Assembly: GCA_038234815.1 (NCBI GenBank)
Contig: JBBQSU010000035.1
Location: 1 to 27,903 of the forward strand
Direction of reading: 5' to 3'
Source of the DNA: JBBQSU01 sp038234815
Lineage (GTDB): Bacteria > Planctomycetota > Phycisphaerae > Tepidisphaerales > Tepidisphaeraceae
DNA length: 27,903 nucleotides
Positions 15,564-22,554 of this stretch are shown here, one piece after another. Below the pieces are notes generated by a model that saw only the letters and a list, made by a program, of their open reading frames with translations, did no database searches and was not told the origin of the DNA. Both the position numbers and the translations under genes were made by a program. Every line of letters begins with the position of its first letter. The stretch's first letter is position 1.

Positions 15564-16010
15564 TTACCCGGGGGCGCATCGCGGGCAGGTGCCATGCAGC
15601 ACGACTTCGGCGAAAGTCACACGATAGGCCCGGGGTATGCCCAAAGATGCCACAAAACTTGTGGGAATGACCGAATCTTGAAGACACTGCACGCTTCCGC
15701 ACTCGTCACAGACAAAATGGGGATGTCGATGGGCAGTGGATGGATCGACCGAACCGGCAGCGTAAAGCCAGGACCGATCGGCCCCGCGGACCCGGTGAAC
15801 CAACCCCTTGCGCACAAACGTATTAAGCGTGCGGTAAGTGGTTACGGTATCAAGGCCTTTGAGTTTTCCGACGATCTCCGGGACGCTGAGCGGACGGTCA
15901 CTTCTTGCCAGCAGGTCGAGTACGCCCGTGCGCGCCGGCGTGCGGCGCAGGGTGCTCTTTTTCAGCAAAGCGGTCATGTCGGTTGATCGGGCCATTCGCA
16001 GGTAAATCAT
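15564..16010 (-). CDS. Fur-family metal-dependent transcriptional regulator
   Basis: This 148-residue protein has the Fur layout: an N-terminal winged helix (about 20-85, with TVTTYRTLNTFVRKGLV as recognition helix and wing start), the metal-sensing HRHPHFVCDECG (94-105), and a C-terminal CPRC. Cys101/Cys104 and Cys142/Cys145 form the structural zinc site. Whether it senses Fe, Zn, Mn or peroxide cannot be decided. Three ATG starts are possible (16010, 15995, 15977), none with a clear ribosome site. It is divergent from the small basic protein gene. The heme cluster and msrB nearby make an iron or oxidative-stress role plausible, which is inference only. Confidence 0.88.
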   Translation of the reverse strand: MIYLRMARSTDMTALLKKSTLRRTPARTGVLDLLARSDRPLSVPEIVGKLKGLDTVTTYRTLNTFVRKGLVHRVRGADRSWLYAAGSVDPSTAHRHPHFVCDECGSVQCLQDSVIPTSFVASLGIPRAYRVTFAEVVLHGTCPRCAPG

Positions 16011-16027
16011 AGTCGTCGCCCAAGCGG

Positions 16028-16056
16028 TTGTGAATTAACGGTTGGGTTAGTATGAT
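16028..16056 (+). promoter_or_regulatory. Sigma-70-type promoter of the small basic protein gene
   Basis: TTGTGA (16028-16033) and TATGAT (16051-16056) are separated by exactly 17 bases. A start near 16063 would leave a leader of about 88 bases before the ATG at 16151. Confidence 0.55.
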
Positions 16057-16150
16057 TCTTCCCCCTGTCACGGAGGCCCAACGACGGACTCGTGCAGACG
16101 GAAATATCTAAGAAGGTCAGGTTGAGAAGAGTCTAAGAAAGAGGTTTGCT

Positions 16151-16507
16151 ATGTCGCTGGACCGAAGTTTGAGAAGCGCCAATTCCTTGGTTCGTCACCG
16201 CAACGTTTTGACGCGGGCCGAGCGGATCGACCGCTTGGAAGATAACGAGAAGTGGAGCGAGGCCAAGAGCGTGTTCGGCCTGCCGAAGGTGGGTCATCGC
16301 AAACAGGCGTTGGCCAAGGCCGAGAAGGCCGAGGCGACCGCAGTCGACGGCGCAGCCGCGCCTGTTGCCGGTGCTGCCCCCGCGGCCGGTGCTAAGCCGG
16401 CGGCCGGTGCTAAGCCTGCGGGCGGCGCCAAGGCTTCTGCCCCGGCTGCTGCCAAGGGAGCCGCTCCGGCGGCCAAGGCCGCAGCCCCCGCTGCCAAGAA
16501 GAAATAG
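16151..16507 (+). CDS. PVC-group small basic protein with Ala/Pro/Lys-rich tail
   Basis: The 118-residue protein starts MSLDRSLRSANSLVRHRNVL and continues with TRAERIDRLEDNEKW and VFGLPKV. This matches the small basic protein family restricted to Planctomycetes, Verrucomicrobia and Chlamydiae; its role is not settled, although a ribosome link has been proposed. The family core is about 55 residues. Here a tail of about 60 residues made almost only of Ala, Pro, Gly and Lys follows, with repeated GAKPAAGAKP units, resembling histone H1-like tails. AGAGG lies seven bases before the ATG. The gene has its own promoter and stands alone. Confidence 0.85.
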   Translation: MSLDRSLRSANSLVRHRNVLTRAERIDRLEDNEKWSEAKSVFGLPKVGHRKQALAKAEKAEATAVDGAAAPVAGAAPAAGAKPAAGAKPAGGAKASAPAAAKGAAPAAKAAAPAAKKK

Positions 16508-16585
16508 CGCTTCAAGTCAGATCAATCGAAGGCGCAGTCCGGCGACACGATCGCCGGTGCCCGCCGACGGTCGATCTGGCCCCGC

Positions 16586-16608
16586 GCCGGCGTCGGCAGT
16601 TTATTTTT
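16586..16608 (+). terminator. Candidate terminator after the small basic protein gene
   Basis: GCCG-GCGT-CGGC (16586-16597) is followed by AGTTTATTTTT. A second hairpin without T run, CCGGCGA/TCGCCGG, lies at 16539-16557. The stem next to the T run is short, so this is a moderate call. Confidence 0.45.
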
Positions 16609-16636
16609 GCAGGCCTCGTCGAAAAGTCGATTCTCC

Positions 16637-17767
16637 ATGCGCTCCGTCACCGACTATATCTCCCGCCGCGCGCTCGGCGTCGATGCCTCGGGCATCCGCA
16701 AAGTCTTTGATCTTGCGGCGAAAATGAAGGACCCGATCAACCTGTCGATCGGCCTGCCCGATTTTGACGTGCCGCCATTGGCCAAGCAGGCCGCGATCGA
16801 AGCCATCGAAGCCGGTCACAACCGCTACACGCAAACCCAGGGCATCGCCCCACTCCGCCAGCGCCTTCAAACCGACCTGTCCCGTGAGATCGGCCGCGAC
16901 GTCGGTGAGGTCCTCATCACCTCCGGCGTTTCCGGCGGACTTTTCCTGGCCATCATGGCCTTGCTCGATCCCGGTGACGAAGCGATCTATCTCGACCCCT
17001 ATTTCGTAATGTACAAGCACCTGATCACCATGGCCGGTGGCCGCGGGGTGGGTGTGGATAGCTATCCCGATTTCCGCTTTCACACCGAGCGCGTCGAAAA
17101 AGCCATCACGCCCAAGACGAAATTGCTGATTCTCAACAGCCCGTCCAACCCGACGGGTGTCGTGATGTCGGCGGATGAAATCCAATCCGCCGTGGAACTG
17201 GCGCGCAAGCATGACCTGCTGATTTTGTCCGACGAAATCTACGAGCCGTTCCTTTATCCCGGGAGCGAGTCTGAGGGCAAAAAGCTTCCTTCGCCGGCAC
17301 CGCTTTATGAGAAAACAGTACTGCTGCGCGGATTCAGCAAGAGCCATGCGATGACCGGCTGGCGATTGGGCTATGCCGCCGGACCGGCCGAGATCATCAG
17401 TCAGATGACCAAGTTGCAGCAGTACACCTTCGTGTGCGCTCCGGCCCCGCTGCAACATGCCGCCCTGGCCGCCATGGACATCCCCATGCACGACGCGATC
17501 GAAGCCTACGCCCGGAAACGCGACATCGTTTTTGAAGGCCTGCGTGGGAAAGTCCAAGTGGTCAAACCCTCGGGCGCGTTCTACATCTTCCCCGCAGCGC
17601 CGGCCGGACAGACCGCAACAGAATTTGTCTCCCGGGCCATCGAAAAAAACGTGCTGGTTATCCCCGGCAACGTCTTCAGCGATCGCGACACGCACTTCCG
17701 AATCAGCTACGCCACCACCGACGAGAAACTCCGCCAGGGCTGCCAGGTGCTGTCGTCGCTGGTGTAA
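16637..17767 (+). CDS. PLP-dependent class I/II aminotransferase
   Basis: From the ATG at 16637 the product has 376 residues. Fold-type I marks are NSPSNPTG (167-174), LSDEIYEPF (198-205, Asp199 contacting the pyridine nitrogen), RGFSKSHAMTGWRLGY (231-246, with Lys235 forming the PLP aldimine and Arg243), and a C-terminal Arg in HFRISYA that should bind the substrate carboxylate. It belongs to the aspartate/aromatic/alanine aminotransferase family; the amino donor is not readable. A TTG ten codons upstream extends the frame but adds no conserved sequence. The next gene is cimA, 546 bp away with its own promoter and leader, so co-transcription is uncertain. Confidence 0.92.
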   Translation: MRSVTDYISRRALGVDASGIRKVFDLAAKMKDPINLSIGLPDFDVPPLAKQAAIEAIEAGHNRYTQTQGIAPLRQRLQTDLSREIGRDVGEVLITSGVSGGLFLAIMALLDPGDEAIYLDPYFVMYKHLITMAGGRGVGVDSYPDFRFHTERVEKAITPKTKLLILNSPSNPTGVVMSADEIQSAVELARKHDLLILSDEIYEPFLYPGSESEGKKLPSPAPLYEKTVLLRGFSKSHAMTGWRLGYAAGPAEIISQMTKLQQYTFVCAPAPLQHAALAAMDIPMHDAIEAYARKRDIVFEGLRGKVQVVKPSGAFYIFPAAPAGQTATEFVSRAIEKNVLVIPGNVFSDRDTHFRISYATTDEKLRQGCQVLSSLV

Positions 17768-18080
17768 GAGGCGACACAAGGGATTGCCGATATCGATGGA
17801 CTCTCCGAATTGCCATGCTGAACCCGTCCCCTCATCCGGTACAAAAGCGCGCCTGCTGTGGGCCGTCTTGTCGCGGCCGATGGGAAACGATCGATGTCCC
17901 CCAGCCTCAATGACTTTGCCGGCGTCGTCCTGCGACCTGCGCCTGCGGGTCATCGCTGTTCCTTCGGGAATCACCCTCGCGGCCGCGCGGTTCACCGCGT
18001 TCGCAAAGCTCGACCGTTGAGAGCGATTTTGCGCCGTTGCACTCCTCGCTCCGCCGCACGTTTTCGACCCCGCCTGCGAA
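17768..18080. other. Intergenic stretch without recognised feature
   Basis: This 313-bp GC-rich stretch between the aminotransferase and the cimA promoter contains only short open frames without recognisable protein sequence or ribosome sites. No tRNA-like or known riboswitch core was seen. Confidence 0.5.
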
Positions 18081-18112
18081 TTGACCCGCGCCTGTTTCCG
18101 ATATAGTATCGG
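18081..18112 (+). promoter_or_regulatory. Promoter of the cimA leader, with an overlapping dyad
   Basis: TTGACC (18081-18086) is a near-consensus -35 box. The -10 box is TATAGT (18102-18107, 15-base spacer) or TAGTAT (18104-18109, 17-base spacer). A perfect 6-bp dyad, CCGATA-TAG-TATCGG (18098-18112), covers the -10 and could be an operator. Transcription should begin near 18114-18119, at or just before the leader peptide ATG. Confidence 0.6.
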
Positions 18113-18118
18113 CCTGCA

Positions 18119-18172
18119 ATGAACCGCGTGACGGCCAGCCCGATGATTATTACCCTGCGAAATTGTGGGTAG
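18119..18172 (+). CDS. Leader peptide of the cimA attenuator (17 aa)
   Basis: ATG at 18119 to TAG at 18170-18172 encodes MNRVTASPMIITLRNCG. Two adjacent Ile codons (ATT ATT, 18146-18151) are followed by Thr and Leu, and Val, Thr and Ala occur earlier. Isoleucine is the end product of the citramalate route, so Ile-tRNA supply is a sensible signal. The peptide overlaps RNA segments 1 and 2 of the attenuator. No ribosome site fits between the promoter and the ATG, so it may be translated from a leaderless or nearly leaderless transcript. Confidence 0.75.
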   Translation: MNRVTASPMIITLRNCG

Positions 18173-18232
18173 GGCTGGATCGCGCTTTAGTAATGGATCG
18201 ACCAAGCCCTGCCCGACGACGGCGGGGTTTTT
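18135..18232 (+). promoter_or_regulatory. Transcription attenuator upstream of cimA
   Basis: Segment 1 CCAGCCC (18135-18141) pairs perfectly with segment 2 GGGCTGG (18172-18178), reinforced by TACCC (18151-18155) with GGGTA (18167-18171). Segment 2, as GGGTAGGGCT (18167-18176), pairs alternatively with segment 3 AGCCCTGCCC (18205-18214) over ten base pairs with one G-U. Segment 3, as CCCTGCC (18207-18213), pairs with segment 4 GGCGGGG (18221-18227) to form the terminator. A ribosome stalled at the Ile codons would cover segment 1, favour 2:3 and allow read-through. A ribosome moving to the stop codon would let the terminator form. Confidence 0.8.
18207..18232 (+). terminator. Attenuator terminator hairpin before cimA
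   Basis: A seven-pair stem (CCCTGCC with GGCGGGG, one G-U) with loop CGACGAC is followed by TTTTT at 18228-18232. It lies 81 bp upstream of the cimA ATG and downstream of the leader promoter, so it can only act as an attenuator or as an end for something upstream; no upstream gene fits. Confidence 0.8.
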
Positions 18233-18313
18233 GCGTTTTATGAGCGTTGCCAGTTGACCATTGCTTACTGAAACAGTTGTATTCCAGACTGTGACATTTA
18301 ACCGGGACCGACC

Positions 18314-19906
18314 ATGAGCAGGCGCATCGAAATCTACGACACCACGCTTCGCGACGGAACGCAAGGCGAAGGTTTTAATCTGTCCTTGCAGGACAAGCTG
18401 ATGATCGCCAAAAAATTGGACGAACTCGGCGTGGATTACATCGAAGGGGGATTTCCCATCTCCAATCCCAAGGACGAAGCCTTCTTTCGAGACATCCGCT
18501 CGGTCCCGCTCAAGCACGCGCGCGTCAGTGCGTTTGGCATGACCCGGCGTCGCGGGATCAAGGCCGAGGACGACCCCGGCCTCCGGGCGCTGCTTGCCGC
18601 CGAGACGCCCGTCGTCACCATCGTCGGAAAAACTTCCGACATCCACGCCCAGACCGTTCTGAACGTCACGCTCGAAGAAAACCTGGCGATGATCGGCGAT
18701 AGCGCGCGCCTGATCAGCACTGCAGGCCGGTTTCTTGTGTACGACGCCGAACATTTTTTCGACACCTTTGCCAGCAACCCGGATTATGCCCTCAGCACCC
18801 TGCGCGCGGCCGAAGAAGCCGGTGCCGGTGTGCTCTGCCTCTGCGACACCAATGGCGGAAGCATGCCCGAGCGCATCGCCGAGGCCGTCGCTGCGGTAAA
18901 AAAAGCCTGTAGCGCCAAAATCGGCATCCACACGCACAACGATTCGGCCGTCGCCGTCGCCAACGCGCTGGCGGCAATCAACGCCGGTGCCGAGCACGCG
19001 CAGGGCACGATCAACGGCGTCGGCGAGCGCTGCGGAAACATGGACCTCCTGGCGCTGGTCGCCAATTTGCAACTGAAGTACAGGTTCGATTGCCTTCAGC
19101 CCGGCACGCTCGGCAAGCTCACCGAAGTCAGCCGTTACGTTTACGAAACCGCCAACATGAACCTGACCACCGGCCAGGCCTATGTCGGCAGCAGCGCCTT
19201 TGCCCACAAAGGCGGCATGCATGTCCATGCCGTGCAGAAGGATGCCACAACTTACGAACATGTTGCCCCCGAAACCGTCGGCAACACCCGCAAAATCCTC
19301 ATCAGCGAGCTTTCCGGTGCCAGTAACATCGCCGCCAAGGCGGGCAAGAAATTTAACATCGAAAACGACAAGGAAGTCCTCCGCAGGGTGCTCGGAAAAG
19401 TACAGGACCTGGAAAGCGCCGGCTTTCAATTCGAGGTGGCCGACGCCAGCTTCGAACTGCTCGTGCGAAAGGAAATCGGCCGGTATCGCAAATTCTTTGA
19501 TCTCAATCATTACCGCGTGATTGTTACGCGCCCGGCCGAAGCCCAGCCCATCGCCGAAGCCAGCGTGAAACTGAGCGTCAATGGCACCATCGAACACCGC
19601 GTGGCCGAAGGCGACGGCCCGGTCAACGCCCTCGACGCAGCCCTGCGCAAGGCCCTGAAAAACCACTACCCCCAAACCAATGACGTTCACCTGACGGACT
19701 ACAAGGTGCGCGTCATCAACAGCAAGGACGAAACCGCCGCGGCCGTGCGCGTCACCATCGAATGCCGCCGCAAACTGCCCGACGGCAGCAGCGAAATCTT
19801 TGGCACGATCGGCGTGAGCGGAAATATCATCGACGCCTCGTGGCAGGCTCTTGCCGATGCCTACGAGTATCACCTGATCCACGTGGACGAGGCGCAGAAG
19901 AAATAA
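18314..19906 (+). CDS. cimA: (R)-citramalate synthase
   Basis: The 530-residue protein has the HMGL-like TIM barrel with DTTLRDGTQGEG (9-20), metal ligands His206 and His208 in HTHND, and NGVGERCGN (224-232). A C-terminal LeuA-dimer allosteric domain (about 390-520) follows. The GTQGEG form of the motif, in contrast to GEQ in isopropylmalate synthase, marks the citramalate synthase branch. It condenses pyruvate and acetyl-CoA to citramalate, the threonine-independent entry to isoleucine. GGGA lies six bases before the ATG. The Ile-coding attenuator upstream agrees with this role. A weak second promoter (TTGACC at 18254-18259 with TTGTAT after 17 bases) could bypass the attenuator. Confidence 0.93.
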   Translation: MSRRIEIYDTTLRDGTQGEGFNLSLQDKLMIAKKLDELGVDYIEGGFPISNPKDEAFFRDIRSVPLKHARVSAFGMTRRRGIKAEDDPGLRALLAAETPVVTIVGKTSDIHAQTVLNVTLEENLAMIGDSARLISTAGRFLVYDAEHFFDTFASNPDYALSTLRAAEEAGAGVLCLCDTNGGSMPERIAEAVAAVKKACSAKIGIHTHNDSAVAVANALAAINAGAEHAQGTINGVGERCGNMDLLALVANLQLKYRFDCLQPGTLGKLTEVSRYVYETANMNLTTGQAYVGSSAFAHKGGMHVHAVQKDATTYEHVAPETVGNTRKILISELSGASNIAAKAGKKFNIENDKEVLRRVLGKVQDLESAGFQFEVADASFELLVRKEIGRYRKFFDLNHYRVIVTRPAEAQPIAEASVKLSVNGTIEHRVAEGDGPVNALDAALRKALKNHYPQTNDVHLTDYKVRVINSKDETAAAVRVTIECRRKLPDGSSEIFGTIGVSGNIIDASWQALADAYEYHLIHVDEAQKK

Positions 19907-19960
19907 ATCCCGCGATGGGTTATCCCAAATCGCCTGCTCGGCATTCGTTGCTGCCGGCGA

Positions 19961-20965
19961 TCATCCCACCGCCTCGCAAAGGCTCAGCAGATCATCCACG
20001 TGCGCCGTCGCCAGGCATTCCAGCGTGTCGGCAGCGCCGTAGTAAATTTTCACTTCGCCGGTCTCTTCAAGGATCATCCCGCCGGGGAAGATCACGTCGT
20101 TACGGAAGCCGTCGGCGTGCTCATAGGCCGCATCTTCCGGTGCCAGAAGCGGGCGTTTGCACAGGCCGATTACCTTGTGCGGATTCTCCAAATCCAGCAG
20201 CATCAGCCCCGCAGTGTAACGCTTCTTCCAGGCCGTCTCCCAGCCATTCTTTCCCCGCGCTGGATCGATATCCACCGCATGAAAAGTGGTAAGCCAACCC
20301 TTGCGGGTCTTGATGGGAGGGGCCGCCGGGCCAATCTTGTCATTGGCGAATGGAAGATTCTCCACCGCCAGCACCAGGTGATGATCGCCCCAATATCGCA
20401 AATCCGGCGAAGCCCCGGACCACAGATCAAACTGATCGCGCCCGCGGCTATAAACGGGAAACGGCCGTTCGAGCCGGATGTATTTTCCGCCAACCTTTTC
20501 GGGAAATAGCACCATGTTGCGATTATCCGGCACCGACAAGGAGAGGATTTCAAACTTATCAAAATCGTCGGTCACCCCGATTCCCCCACGCACCCCGTGC
20601 ATCGTGTCCATCGCAAAACACATATAAACCCGCCCGTCCAGAACGGTTAATCGCGGGTCATAAATCCGCCTGATCTCGTCATCGCGCATTTCCAGCCACG
20701 GCTTGGGATTGACGTTCCATTTAATGCCGTCATCACTGGTGGCGATGCCTAGATTCGTCCCTTCAAACTTAAACGCCGCGCCATCACACGTGCCATAATC
20801 GTTTCGAAAAACCATCACATACTTTCCCTGAAACTTCGTGACGCCGGCATTGAATGTCAGCAGGCAGGGATAAGGCACGTCGGCAGGGGAAAGAAGCGGA
20901 TTGGCCGGGTGCCGGCGAATGAACTTTTCCTCAACAGCGGGAATAGACGCAAATGCAGTGGGCAT
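19961..20965 (-). CDS. GH130-family beta-mannoside phosphorylase-like protein
   Basis: From the ATG at 20965 (GGAG six bases upstream) the product has 334 residues. It is a five-bladed beta-propeller of the GH130 type: NAGVTKFQGKYVMVFRND near 39-56, IYDPRLT at 101-107 with Asp103 as the likely catalytic acid, and LFPEKVGGKYIRLERP further on. GH130 enzymes phosphorolyse or hydrolyse beta-mannosides, releasing mannose-1-phosphate in the phosphorylase members. No signal peptide is visible, so it acts in the cytosol on imported oligosaccharides. The frame continues open to 21586, but that extension is low-complexity and lies outside the family. No sugar transporter or other carbohydrate gene is next to it. 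It converges on cimA. Confidence 0.88.
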   Translation of the reverse strand: MPTAFASIPAVEEKFIRRHPANPLLSPADVPYPCLLTFNAGVTKFQGKYVMVFRNDYGTCDGAAFKFEGTNLGIATSDDGIKWNVNPKPWLEMRDDEIRRIYDPRLTVLDGRVYMCFAMDTMHGVRGGIGVTDDFDKFEILSLSVPDNRNMVLFPEKVGGKYIRLERPFPVYSRGRDQFDLWSGASPDLRYWGDHHLVLAVENLPFANDKIGPAAPPIKTRKGWLTTFHAVDIDPARGKNGWETAWKKRYTAGLMLLDLENPHKVIGLCKRPLLAPEDAAYEHADGFRNDVIFPGGMILEETGEVKIYYGAADTLECLATAHVDDLLSLCEAVG

Positions 20966-20993
20966 ATAAATCTCCGAAGACCGAATCAACTGT

Positions 20994-21449
20994 TCAACAA
21001 CCCCCTGTCGCCAGAAATTCTCCCGGTTTCTTAACCGGATTTCCAATGCCAACCCGAGCAATCCGCCGCGGCGGGGGCACGGTCTCCAGGGCTGCAATCG
21101 GCGCACCGACGGAATAACTAACGATGCCCTTGTCGCCGTCGCGATGCCCGTCGGCAAACACGAAGAGGTAGTTGTATCCGTCGAAAATCGATAAGTCCTT
21201 ACAGAATATAGACTTGCGATTTTTAGATGCCGCAAAAAGGGGTCCAAAGGGGGTCCCAAAGAGGTCCCTTTGGGATCTCTTTGGTGTGGCTTCCGGGGCC
21301 CGCCGGCGACTAGAATGTTGACGTCCGGGTCCGATTTGTTCGATCGCGCCAAAACGGTAAATGCAGGCCCCGTTATGCCAGACGACTTCGGCATCGCGTC
21401 GCGCAGCCGCGCGAAAATCCCGGCCACCGTCGGCGCGGTCTGTCTCATC
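20994..21449 (-). pseudogene. Start-less open frame, possible decayed gene tail
   Basis: On the minus strand one frame is open for 151 codons between TAG (21450-21452) and TGA (20994-20996). It includes a protein-like stretch with FDGYNYLFVFADGH (ending near 21144) and GIVSYSVGAPIAALETVPPP. No ATG or TTG start with a ribosome site was found in it. The end lies 28 bp before the GH130 ATG, as in an operon. The NYLF-ADGH wording resembles the C-terminal motif of planctomycete prepilin-like proteins, but the similarity is short. The part near 21240-21285 is made of low-complexity repeats. It may be a remnant or chance. Confidence 0.3.
21232..21284. repeat. Clustered inverted/direct repeats of CCAAAG type
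   Basis: The segment repeats GGTCC(C)AAAG and contains CCCAAAG pairing with CTTTGGG, with an outer CCAAAG/CTTTGG pair, so a two-tier hairpin can form. It starts with GCAAAAAGGGGTC (21232-21244), a 13-mer also present at 27019-27031. It has the look of a dispersed intergenic repeat. Confidence 0.5.
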
Positions 21450-21452
21450 CTA

Positions 21453-22028
21453 TCTGCAGGTTCGATTCCGCCGGACGATCGCTCCGGTGGAGATCCAACG
21501 CCGGGCAATAATCCTGCGGCGCAAACGCACGCGGCTTGTCGAACGAGTAACGGAGTAGCCGAGAGAATCAATTGCCTATTGGTCATAATTGCAGTCCTCT
21601 ACCCTAAGGGCCGCAATCGCGCCAAGGTGCGCGAATTGGCGCTTTTTCGCGCAACTTGGAGTGCTTTGAAATTCAGGTAAGCCTCTTTTTTTACGGGACT
21701 TATAAAAAATTAAATAATTTTACAACGGGGTCATTTTTTGGTGCGCTTTTTGGCGCCAAAAAGCGCACCACTTTCCCGCGACCCCGTCCCGCGAGTCAGC
21801 AGAAGCCCGGGCATCGCGTGCCCCGGCTATTCAATAACCCAACTCCCCCCTGCCTGATGGGATACCCAATTCCCCCAGCAATTCCCGTTGACCCCTGCAT
21901 CGGCGTCAGGCAGAGTAGTGGCCAGAATTGTCTAAATCGATTTCGCCCGCGGCCAGGGCCGACACGGCGATATGGACATAATAAACCACGACCCCTTAAT
22001 GTCACCCTAAGAAGGAGTGAAGGGACAA
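21453..22028. other. Gene-poor region with AT-rich island
   Basis: No convincing gene was found here. A leftward ATG at 21586 has GAGG upstream but leads only into the low-complexity extension ahead of GH130. Bases 21660-21740 are clearly richer in A and T than the surroundings (runs of T and TTAAATAATTTT). The nested palindrome follows, and the ribosome site of the zinc-ribbon gene ends the region. Confidence 0.5.
21725..21787. repeat. Perfect palindrome nested in an outer inverted repeat
   Basis: GGTGCGCTTTTTGGC (21740-21754) is followed without spacer by its exact complement (21755-21769); with the flanking T and A the palindrome is 32 bp. Outside it, ACGGGGTC (21725-21732) is matched by GACCCCGT (21780-21787). 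The whole 63-bp unit could form a cruciform or a long hairpin. It may be a REP/MITE-type element, a protein-binding site or a terminator; no T run follows on either side. Confidence 0.85.
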
Positions 22029-22235
22029 ATGGCAGAAGAAAAAATTAAGCGGTGTACAGAGTGCGGTTGTACCGAGATCGGATCAGGCAAGTTCGCCGGC
22101 CATGCAGCCCTGCGGCCTGTGGATAAGTTTTTTGGCACTGGCTCGGTTATTTACGCGGATGTGTGTACGAATTGCGGTTTAGTGACGAATCTCAGGGCAG
22201 AGAAACCCGAGAAATTCAAAATGGCAAGTTCGTAG
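22029..22235 (+). CDS. Small zinc-ribbon protein
   Basis: From the ATG at 22029 (GAAGGG about five bases upstream) the product has 68 residues. It has two Cys clusters, CTECGCTE near the start and CTNCGLV near residue 47, which form a rubredoxin-like zinc ribbon, with a basic C-terminus. No partner domain is present. A GTG four codons earlier (22017) is possible but too close to AAGGAG. The protein may bind nucleic acid or another protein; no family name can be given. It is 319 bp upstream of the PEP-CTERM gene. Confidence 0.7.
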   Translation: MAEEKIKRCTECGCTEIGSGKFAGHAALRPVDKFFGTGSVIYADVCTNCGLVTNLRAEKPEKFKMASS

Positions 22236-22554
22236 GAATAGCAAAAGGCATCACGTCAAAGCCATGGGGGTCCCTGTCTCGATTGCCCGAATCTGCTAGG
22301 GCTTTTGCTGACGACCGTCCGGGAGCTTTCCCCGATTTGTCCCGGCCGTCTCCGGGCCTAAAGTTCTTTCGATTAGCCGAGAACGATGTTCGTGCTGAAT
22401 TTGGTGGTGTTGGTTGTTCGAGCTACCGAAAAGGCGTGGACCGGGAGCATTTAAGGAAGCGGTCACTTCGTGCTGACGTGCAAGAAATAAATCGTGTGCG
22501 GAATGTTTTCCGTACCAGATCGATAGAGCCTTGTTTAAGGAAGGAAATCCATCC
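22236..22554. other. Intergenic stretch before the PEP-CTERM/ferritin cluster
   Basis: This 319-bp stretch has no recognised gene. An open frame covering it (22163-22597) has no protein-like character. An imperfect inverted repeat GCAAAAGG/GCTTTTGC spans about 22241-22310 and could end the zinc-ribbon transcript. The promoter of the following cluster should lie here but no clear -35/-10 pair stood out. Confidence 0.4.

Noticed and set aside
17768..18080. A known riboswitch or T-box ahead of cimA
   Set aside because: No T-box core or other known aptamer was recognised; the regulatory structure lies downstream in 18119-18232 and is explained by attenuation.
16601..19882. A 1093-codon open frame on the minus strand across the aminotransferase and cimA genes
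   Set aside because: It is antisense to two clear enzymes and to the cimA leader; its sequence has the composition of a codon-bias shadow and no recognisable domain.
19961..21586. GH130 protein as a 541-residue product starting at 21586
   Set aside because: The family domain begins at the ATG at 20965, which has a good ribosome site; the 207 extra residues are low-complexity and pass through the repeat cluster.
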